NCBI GenBank assembly: GCA_964462945.1
Contig: CAYWZW010000070.1
Location: 1 to 28,066 of the forward strand
DNA: 28,066 bases
From: GCA-020343675 sp964462945
GTDB lineage: Bacteria; Planctomycetota; Phycisphaerae; Sedimentisphaerales; Anaerobacaceae
Direction: 5' to 3'
Part shown: piece after piece, positions 21,588-28,066 of the stretch
Numbering within the stretch: position 1 is the first letter of the stretch
Layout of the letters: each line of letters opens with the position of its first letter
Position numbers and translations under genes: made by a program
The notes under the pieces: model-generated
Database searches by the model: none
Told to the model about the DNA's origin: nothing
The model's input: only the letters and a program-made list of their open reading frames with translations

Positions 21588-23855
21588 ATGTGCAGGAAAT
21601 TGTCATGTCTGGCTTGCCTCATTCTGGTTCTTGGGCTTATCGACGGCGCACGCGCGGAGGATTTTTTCTGGGACAATAGCGGCGGCGATTCCCTCTGGCG
21701 CAACCCGCAGAACTGGGACCTCAATAAACTGCCTAACGCAACCGACCCGGCCGCAGGCGATGCCGTCTATATTGACTGGCTGAGAGACCCGACAGCGGCG
21801 ATCATCGACGCCGGCACTGAGGCGAGGTGCTCGGCGGTCACCACAAGCAACGAGAGCGTCGGCGGGCAGGGCTATGTCCACTTACGGATGACGGGCGGAA
21901 CTCTGGTGGTCGGAGATTTGATAAGGATAGGCCGGGAAGAACTGGGGATGTTCACCCTCGACGGCGGCTCCGTCACGTGCAGCGCATTGCAGCTCGGGCG
22001 AAAAGAGCCGAGTAAAGGCGTCGTCTATATCAACGGCGGCACGATCACCGTCGCAACGAATACGAGGGTCCCCCGCGGCGGCTCGCAGGGCAGTGAGCTG
22101 CACCTCAACGGCGGCATCCTCTATAGCGGCGGCCTGGTGATGAATGACCCGGACGATGAGCTGTCCGGGACGAACGGGCGCGTGGACATCACCGGCGGCG
22201 TGATGATATTGACCCGGCAGGAGGACCAGACCGAGAAGATGAAGGAGTATGTCCAGAATGGCTGGATCACGGCGTATGGCGTCAAGAGCGGCGAGCTTTT
22301 AGCCGATGGCCGCTTGGCCTTGGTGCAGATGGACTACGACGTGACCAATCCCGGCATGACGACGGTTTGGGCCACGGCGAGCGGTGCGACCCAGGCCCGG
22401 GCGCCGCAGCCGCAGGACGGCGCGACCGTGCAATTGGTCAATGCGAAGGCGCTGAGCTGGTCGCCGGGCGATGGCGCGGTTTGGCACGATGTGTATTTCG
22501 GCGCGGGCCAGGAGGCTGTAACTAACGCCGGCCCGGCTGACGTAACAGGCATTTATCGGGGCCGGCAGAACACTACCGGCTATATTCTGCCCGAGACGCT
22601 TGAATGGGGCGGCACGTATTTCTGGCGGATCGATGAGATAGAGGCGGGCGGCGCGGCGCACACCGGGCCGGTCTGGAGCTTCACGGTCGCCGATTATCTT
22701 CTTGTGGACGATTTTGAGGGCTACGACGCCGTCGATAACCCGATATGGTACGCGTGGAAAGATGGGCTTGGCTACGGTCAGCCCGGCGAGGAACCCTACT
22801 ATGCCGGCAATGGGACCGGCTCGGCCGTCGGCGACGAAGGGCTCTATATCTACCCGGCCGAGGTTGTCGTTCACGGCGGCCTTGGGTCGATGACGTATTC
22901 CTACTATAACAACAAGGAGGGATTCGCCAAGTATTCGGAGGCGCAGAAGTCGCTCAGTTACCCGCGCGACTGGACGCAGCAGGGCGTCGCGGAATTGTCC
23001 TTGTGGTTCAGAGGCTATCCGACGTATGTCGGCGGCTTCGCGGAAGGCCCCGCCGGCACTTATACGATGACGGCCGCCGGCACGGACATCTGGGCCGCAG
23101 CCGACCAGTTCCACTTTGCCTTCAAGCAAGTCTCCGGCGCCGGCACGATTCAGGCCCAGGTGCTCAGCGTCGGCCACACGGACGGCTGGGCCAAGGCCGG
23201 CGTGATGATTCGCGACAGCCTCGATCCGAACTCTGCGCACGCGATGGTGGCTGTCACGCCCGCTAACGGGGTCTGGTTCGGACGCCGCGACGCGGCCGGC
23301 CAAAGCAGCACCAGCATCAAGCAAGACGGCGTCACCGCCCCCCAGTGGGTGAAATTGGAGCGCAGTGTCGGCGGGCTTGTCAGGGCCTACTATTCGGCGG
23401 ATGGAAACACGTGGACGGCGCTGGGCTCGCCTGAACCGGTCGTCATGGCCGCGCCGATTTATATTGGCCTGGCGCTGACCAGCACTAACCCCGATGCAGC
23501 GTGCGAGGCGAAGTTCTCCAACGTCAGCTTCCCCGGCACCACTGTTGATCCGCAGTGGGCTCATCAGGACGTCGGCATACTCGCCAACGTTGCGGAGCGG
23601 ATGTATGTCGCCGTGGCCGACGGCACCGGCACGCCCGCAATCGTGTACCACGAGGACCCCAATGCAGCAGTGATCGACACGTGGACGCAGTGGCTCATTC
23701 CCTTGCAGACCTTCGCCGATCAGGGCGTGAACCTGGCCGACGTGGACCGAGTCGCGCTTGGCCTGGGCACCAGGGGCAATATGACAACGCCCGGCGGCTC
23801 AGGGAGAATGTACTTTGACGACATCCGCCTCTATCGCCCGGCGACGCAGAGGTGA
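21588..23855 (+). CDS. Secreted beta-roll / Fn3-like / jelly-roll protein with DUF1349-like insert
   Basis: A 755-residue exported protein. The signal peptide is MCRKLSCLACLILVLGLIDGARA, cut before EDFFWD. Residues about 24-240 hold recurring GG strand turns (MTGGTLVVGD, LDGGSVTC, INGGTITV, LNGGILYSGG, ITGGVMI), like autotransporter-type beta-rolls. About 268-375 is an Fn3-like domain with ALSWSPGDGAVWHDVYFG. From about 368 a jelly-roll, carbohydrate-binding-like domain begins (LLVDDFEGYD, LSLWFRGYP). It appears split by a DUF1349-like beta-sandwich (about 485-652: GTYTMTAAGTDIW, WAKAGVMIRDSL, WVKLERSVGG) and resumes with MYVAVADGTG to MYFDDIRLYRP. It probably binds polysaccharide at the surface; no catalytic residues were recognised. 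It is the first gene of a three-gene run. Confidence 0.85.
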   Translation: MCRKLSCLACLILVLGLIDGARAEDFFWDNSGGDSLWRNPQNWDLNKLPNATDPAAGDAVYIDWLRDPTAAIIDAGTEARCSAVTTSNESVGGQGYVHLRMTGGTLVVGDLIRIGREELGMFTLDGGSVTCSALQLGRKEPSKGVVYINGGTITVATNTRVPRGGSQGSELHLNGGILYSGGLVMNDPDDELSGTNGRVDITGGVMILTRQEDQTEKMKEYVQNGWITAYGVKSGELLADGRLALVQMDYDVTNPGMTTVWATASGATQARAPQPQDGATVQLVNAKALSWSPGDGAVWHDVYFGAGQEAVTNAGPADVTGIYRGRQNTTGYILPETLEWGGTYFWRIDEIEAGGAAHTGPVWSFTVADYLLVDDFEGYDAVDNPIWYAWKDGLGYGQPGEEPYYAGNGTGSAVGDEGLYIYPAEVVVHGGLGSMTYSYYNNKEGFAKYSEAQKSLSYPRDWTQQGVAELSLWFRGYPTYVGGFAEGPAGTYTMTAAGTDIWAAADQFHFAFKQVSGAGTIQAQVLSVGHTDGWAKAGVMIRDSLDPNSAHAMVAVTPANGVWFGRRDAAGQSSTSIKQDGVTAPQWVKLERSVGGLVRAYYSADGNTWTALGSPEPVVMAAPIYIGLALTSTNPDAACEAKFSNVSFPGTTVDPQWAHQDVGILANVAERMYVAVADGTGTPAIVYHEDPNAAVIDTWTQWLIPLQTFADQGVNLADVDRVALGLGTRGNMTTPGGSGRMYFDDIRLYRPATQR

Positions 23856-23891
23856 TTGGTAATGGCAAGCGAGTGAAAAGGGAGATTCAAA

Positions 23892-25595
23892 ATGACTGAC
23901 AAATCAAACTCAAGAATCTGGTGGGCAATATCGGTGCTCTTGTTTGTGACGCTTTGCACGGCGGCCCCGGCAAAGACCATTTATGTCGATGCCGACGCCG
24001 CCGGGGCCAATAAGGGCACGAGTTGGGGCGATGCTTATATGTGCCTCCAAGATGCGCTGTCCGATGCCAATTTCGCCGAGAAGCCAGTCGAAATCCGTAT
24101 TGCATCAGGCATATACAAGGCAGACCAACGGACGGTTATGAGGCGAACCGGCTTGGAGGTCAGCTCCTCTGGTGACCCCAATGCTACCTTCCGGCTCAGC
24201 GACAACGTTGCAATCAAAGGCGGCTACGCCGGTCTCGGTGAAGTTGATCCCAACACGAGAGACATCGCAACCTTCGAGACCATCCTCTCCGGAGATCTGC
24301 GTGGCGATGATGCTGAAGTGCCCGATGCTAATAGCCTGCTGAACGATGCAACGAGACGGGAAAACAGCTATCACGTTGTTACTGCTTCCAATATCGGGTC
24401 CTCGGCCGTCATGGATGGTTTGACCATAACCGGAGGCAATGCCAATGGCGAGCAGAAAGAACGAACATTAGGTGGAGGTCTATACTGCCTTAACAGCCGT
24501 ATAGAGATTGCCCATAGTGTCTTCCGGGGGAATACTTCTGCTTTTGGGGGAGCGATATTTAACGATAACTTAGGGGTATTGACCGTCGAGAACTGCTATT
24601 TCATTCGCAACAGTGCTGCAATGCTTGGCGGCGCTATTGATAATACAGGGGGTTCCTCTATTCTCGTTATGGAAGATTGCACCTTCACGGAAAACCATGC
24701 CAGAAGTTCCGGGGGAGCTATTATGACCGGCTCCAGCAATCCGACGTTCACAAGGTGCTTGTTTGAGCACAACTCAAGTGCCAGAGGCGGAGGGATATAC
24801 AACTTCATGGGTGGCAATCCGACACTTGTCGATTGCATGTTTATAGGCAACGCGGTCGAGCATTTTGGGGGTGGGATGTACAATAACAGTGGAGTGACTG
24901 GCCCGTTTCTTGTTCGATGCACATTTGAAGACAACTTCGCCGGATGGTACGGCGGTGGGTTCTATAATTCCTATAGTGGCAGACCGCTGATTGAGAACTG
25001 CATTTTTGTTACTAATTCATCCAGTCACTGGGGCGGAGCTATTCATTTTTGGAGAAGCACCGGAGAGATTCGTAATTGCACCGTAGTCAATAACTCGGCC
25101 CAAAGAGGGGGCGCCTTGGGTTGCGGATTTGAGGACGAAATTGTGCCGAGCAACGTTGAGATTACTAATTGCATATTATGGGGTAATGGCGAGGAAATAT
25201 ATAATGACGACAATTCACAAATCTCGATAGCCTATAGTTGCGTGGAAGACCTAATTTCTGGGAGGTTCGGACTGCCGGATGGTAATATCAATGAGGACCC
25301 TTGCTTTGCTGAGGTGGGGCATTGGGATGCAAACGGAGTGTGGGTGGATGGTGACCATCATCTGAAATCCCAGGCAGGCCGCTGGGACCCGAACAATGAG
25401 AACTGGGTCATAGATGACGTAACAAGTCCGTGCATTGATGCTGGCGATCCGAGCAGTCCCGTCGGAGATGAGCCGCAGCCGAACGGCGGCAGAATCAACA
25501 TGGGCGCCTACGGCGGCACAGCCGAGGCCAGTAAGTCATTGTCTGCGCCGGCTTCTGCTATGGCCCTGATGGATAGAAAGGAAAGTTCAAAATGA
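23892..25595 (+). CDS. Secreted right-handed parallel beta-helix protein
   Basis: A 567-residue exported protein. The N-terminal signal reads MTDKSNSRIWWAISVLLFV and ends near AAPAKT, followed by the TIYVDADAAGANKGTSWGDA opening typical of secreted planctomycete beta-helix proteins. About nine coils of 24-28 residues follow (about 190-430), each with GGG(I/M)YN, then NCxF and GNS-type turns, forming a right-handed parallel beta-helix. The end is a conserved cap, SPCIDAGDPSSPVGDEPQPNGG and NMGAYGGTAEAS. Such proteins act as polysaccharide lyases or binding scaffolds; no lyase catalytic set was seen. GGAGA lies six bases before the ATG at 23892. The gene follows the previous one after 36 bases, and its TGA overlaps the next gene's ATG (ATGA). 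Confidence 0.9.
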   Translation: MTDKSNSRIWWAISVLLFVTLCTAAPAKTIYVDADAAGANKGTSWGDAYMCLQDALSDANFAEKPVEIRIASGIYKADQRTVMRRTGLEVSSSGDPNATFRLSDNVAIKGGYAGLGEVDPNTRDIATFETILSGDLRGDDAEVPDANSLLNDATRRENSYHVVTASNIGSSAVMDGLTITGGNANGEQKERTLGGGLYCLNSRIEIAHSVFRGNTSAFGGAIFNDNLGVLTVENCYFIRNSAAMLGGAIDNTGGSSILVMEDCTFTENHARSSGGAIMTGSSNPTFTRCLFEHNSSARGGGIYNFMGGNPTLVDCMFIGNAVEHFGGGMYNNSGVTGPFLVRCTFEDNFAGWYGGGFYNSYSGRPLIENCIFVTNSSSHWGGAIHFWRSTGEIRNCTVVNNSAQRGGALGCGFEDEIVPSNVEITNCILWGNGEEIYNDDNSQISIAYSCVEDLISGRFGLPDGNINEDPCFAEVGHWDANGVWVDGDHHLKSQAGRWDPNNENWVIDDVTSPCIDAGDPSSPVGDEPQPNGGRINMGAYGGTAEASKSLSAPASAMALMDRKESSK

Positions 25596-28066
25596 CTGAC
25601 AAATCGAACTCAAGAATCTGGTTAGCAATATCGGTACTCTTGTTTGCAATCCAGTGCATGGCGGCCCCGGCGAAGACGATTTATGTCGATGCCGGCGCCG
25701 GCGGGGGCAACAACGGCTCAAGCTGGCAAAACGCCTACATTTATCTTCAAGAGGCCCTGGCCGCCGCGAATCTGTCCGCAAAGCCGGTCGAGGTCCGGGT
25801 TGCCCAGGGCGTTTACAGGCCGAACCAGGGGCTTGTGGCCATCCCGGAGTTCGACTGGAGGACGACGACCTTCCAGCTTATCAAGGGCGTGGCGCTCAAA
25901 GGCGGCTACGCCGGCCTCGGCCAGCCGGACCCCAACGCCCGGGACATCGAGCTGTACGAAACCATCCTGAGCGGCGACCAGAACGGCGATGACGTTCAAG
26001 TGGCTGATCCGTGTGATTTAACGGACGAGCCGACCCGTGCGGAGAACAGCTACCGTGTTGTGACCGGAAACAGGATTGATGCGACAGCCGTGCTCGACGG
26101 CTTTACCATCACCGGCGGAAACGCCGATGGCCCATTCCCTTACGACTACGGCGGCGGGATGTATAACTACATCAGCAGCCCGACTTTGGCTTACTGCACA
26201 TTCAGCGGGAACTCGGCAGGGCACGAGGGCGGGGGCGGCGGGATCTATAACATGGCAAGCAGCCCGACGCTCACCAACTGCATCCTCGACGGCAACTGGG
26301 CCAACAATGGCGGCGGGATGCTGAACGACGACTCCAGCAACGCCAGCCTGAGCGGCTGTACCCTCAGCCGGAACTCGGCGGAACGCGGCGGCGCGATACA
26401 CAACTATCAAAGCGCCCCGAACCTGACCGACTGCGCGTTCAGCCGGAACTCCGCGTACTATGGCGGCGGGATGTACAACTATAACAGCAGCCCGGTTCTG
26501 ACCGGCTGCCGGTTCAGCGCCTGCTCGGCGCCCCTCGGCGGCGGGATGTACAACTCTGGCAGCAGTCCGGCTCTGACCAACTGCATCTTCGCCGGCAACT
26601 CGGCGGCAACCGGAGGCGGCATCCACAACTACCCGCAAAACAATCCCACTATCGTCAACTGCACCTTCGTGGGAAACTCGGCAAAGAAGGGAAGTGGTTT
26701 GGCTTGTTTTTCTTCGGGGCAGGCCGATGCCAGCACGGTGGTACTAACCAACTGCATTTTCCGGGACGGCGGCGATGAGATATCGAACGAAGGCCCGTCA
26801 ACTGTCGAAGCGGCCTACAGCAACGTACAGGGAGGCTGGTCCGGCGAAGGCAATGTTGATGTTGATCCCTTGTTTGCCGACCCGGGTCGCTGGGCCGATG
26901 CGAATGACCCGAACATTGTCGTTGGGCCGAACGACCCGAATGCGGTGTGGGTGGACGGGGACTATCATTTGAAATCCCAAGCAGGGCGGTGGGACCCGGT
27001 CGGTGAGAGCTGGGTCAACGATGATGTGACAAGTCCCTGTATCGACGCCGGCGATCCGAATAGTCCGGTTGGCGACGAGCCGGAGCCCAACGGCGGCAGA
27101 ATCAACATGGGCGCCTACGGCGGGACAGCCGAGGCCAGCATGTCGCCGTCAGTCGCAGGTCCTATTGTTTACATACAATGGCTCGGCCATTCGAGTGTGA
27201 AGCTCTGGGCGGAAGATTGCATCGTCTATGTGGACCCGCAGAGGTTGAGCATCTCGCCCCACGATGCGACGCTCGTATGCGTGACTCATACGCATGGCGA
27301 CCACTACTCGCCCGCCGACATTGCAAGGGTCTCGAATACCGAGACGAAGTTCATTGCTCCCCCCGACGTCGTTCAGCAGTACGGCAAAGGCCAGACAATC
27401 GCGCCGGGACAGACAATCGAATCGTACTGCGCGCGTCTGATCGGCGTTGCGTCATACAATACCAACAAGACGAACCACCCCAAGTCGAATAACTGGGTCG
27501 GGTACATCATCGAGCTTGGCGGCAAACGCATTTACGTCGCGGGTGACACGGACCTCATCGAGGAGATGAAATCACTTGGCGATATTAACGTGGCGTTCCT
27601 CCCCGCCGGCGGCACTTATACGATGAACGCCGTCGAAGCCGCTGACGCCACACAGTACATCAAGCCCGATTTAGCCATACCATATCACTGGGGCCAGAAC
27701 GTCGGCACGCTGGCCGATGCGCAGACGTTTGCCCGATTGGCAAGGTGCCCCGTCAAGATCATGGCGGTCGGCGAGACGATAAGCTCCGATAGCTGGCCGG
27801 TCTATTCGCCGCTGATAGCGCACTGGAAGCTGGACGAGCCGGCGGGCGGCCTGGCCCAGGATAGCGCCGGCGATTTCGACGGCACACTTCATGGCGGTCC
27901 GGCCTGGCAGCCCAAGGGCGGCAAGATAGGCGGGGCGCTGCAGCTCGATGGGAGTGACGATTACGTCAGCACGCCCTTTGTGTCGAACCCGGCCGAGGGT
28001 GCGTTCAGTGCCTTTGCCTGGGTCAAGGGCGGCGCGCCGGGTCAGGTCGTCATATCTCAGACCGAC
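25592..28066 (+). CDS. Secreted beta-helix / MBL-fold hydrolase / LamG fusion, cut by window end
   Basis: I translated the frame from the ATG at 25592 to the last base: 825 codons with no stop, so the protein continues beyond the window. The signal peptide (about 1-27) and the opening match the preceding gene. Residues about 28-515 form a right-handed beta-helix with about seven 24-26-residue GGGMYN coils and the same GDPNSPVGDEPEPNGG cap. A UlaG-like metallo-beta-lactamase-fold domain follows at about 525-735. Its metal ligands are His566, His568, Asp570 and His571 (HTHGDH), His629 (NHPK), Asp652 (AGDTD) and His699 (IPYHWG), and it also carries GGTYTMNAVEAADA. From about 741 a LamG/concanavalin-like domain begins (LIAHWKLDEPAGG, LQLDGSDDYVS). 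It starts inside an ATGA overlap with the upstream gene, so the two are probably coupled. The hydrolase substrate is unknown. Confidence 0.88.
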   Translation, partial: MTDKSNSRIWLAISVLLFAIQCMAAPAKTIYVDAGAGGGNNGSSWQNAYIYLQEALAAANLSAKPVEVRVAQGVYRPNQGLVAIPEFDWRTTTFQLIKGVALKGGYAGLGQPDPNARDIELYETILSGDQNGDDVQVADPCDLTDEPTRAENSYRVVTGNRIDATAVLDGFTITGGNADGPFPYDYGGGMYNYISSPTLAYCTFSGNSAGHEGGGGGIYNMASSPTLTNCILDGNWANNGGGMLNDDSSNASLSGCTLSRNSAERGGAIHNYQSAPNLTDCAFSRNSAYYGGGMYNYNSSPVLTGCRFSACSAPLGGGMYNSGSSPALTNCIFAGNSAATGGGIHNYPQNNPTIVNCTFVGNSAKKGSGLACFSSGQADASTVVLTNCIFRDGGDEISNEGPSTVEAAYSNVQGGWSGEGNVDVDPLFADPGRWADANDPNIVVGPNDPNAVWVDGDYHLKSQAGRWDPVGESWVNDDVTSPCIDAGDPNSPVGDEPEPNGGRINMGAYGGTAEASMSPSVAGPIVYIQWLGHSSVKLWAEDCIVYVDPQRLSISPHDATLVCVTHTHGDHYSPADIARVSNTETKFIAPPDVVQQYGKGQTIAPGQTIESYCARLIGVASYNTNKTNHPKSNNWVGYIIELGGKRIYVAGDTDLIEEMKSLGDINVAFLPAGGTYTMNAVEAADATQYIKPDLAIPYHWGQNVGTLADAQTFARLARCPVKIMAVGETISSDSWPVYSPLIAHWKLDEPAGGLAQDSAGDFDGTLHGGPAWQPKGGKIGGALQLDGSDDYVSTPFVSNPAEGAFSAFAWVKGGAPGQVVISQTD

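Noticed and set aside
22299..23651. A 450-codon open frame on the minus strand
   Set aside because: It is antisense to the G/C-rich beta-roll/jelly-roll gene, has no ribosome-binding site or motif, and reflects codon bias.
27121..27185. A hidden frameshift or stop between the beta-helix and MBL domains
   Set aside because: The frame was translated codon by codon across this stretch and stays open, so the fusion stands on this sequence.

Overview
This window looks like part of a Planctomycetota chromosome, most likely the Phycisphaerae side. The basis is gene content only: a prepilin-like secreted protein with the planctomycete-style HX9D ending, several large secreted beta-helix and beta-sandwich proteins, a DUF1680/GH127 arabinofuranosidase, and a complete V/A-type ATPase. 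No rRNA or tRNA gene and no transposase, integrase or CRISPR array was found. The species cannot be named from this sequence.

Region 1 (1-1230) holds a leader rich in short-word repeats and one plus-strand gene for a DUF4145 protein with Cys-rich N-terminal motifs. Region 2 (1231-11638) is all on the minus strand: malate dehydrogenase, then a V/A-type ATPase operon in the order stalk G/H-like subunit, I, K, E, C, F, A, B, D. The c-ring subunit K keeps every side-chain Na+ ligand known from Enterococcus hirae NtpK, so a sodium-coupled enzyme is inferred. Between B and D sits a four-helix-bundle (S23/IVS-type) gene enclosed by a perfect 18-bp inverted repeat. Several junctions of the operon are filled by degenerate arrays of 7- or 8-nt words, and these even supply the last codons and stop codons of subunits B and C.

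Region 3 (11639-21220) is a group of exported proteins: an M6-family metalloprotease with a ThuA/GATase-like domain, a coiled-coil lipoprotein, a GH127-type enzyme preceded by a twin-hairpin palindromic element, a small single-span membrane protein, a prepilin-like protein, a second putative lipoprotein and a secreted transglutaminase-like protein.

Region 4 (21221-28066) is a plus-strand run of three closely spaced or overlapping secreted-protein genes. The first is a beta-roll/Fn3-like/jelly-roll protein with a DUF1349-like insertion. The next two are tandem right-handed beta-helix paralogs. The second paralog runs off the window and continues from the beta-helix into a complete metallo-beta-lactamase-fold hydrolase domain and then a LamG-like domain. 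The best candidates for something undescribed are the inverted-repeat-bounded four-helix-bundle cassette in the ATPase operon, the 7/8-nt word arrays, and the beta-helix/MBL/LamG fusion.
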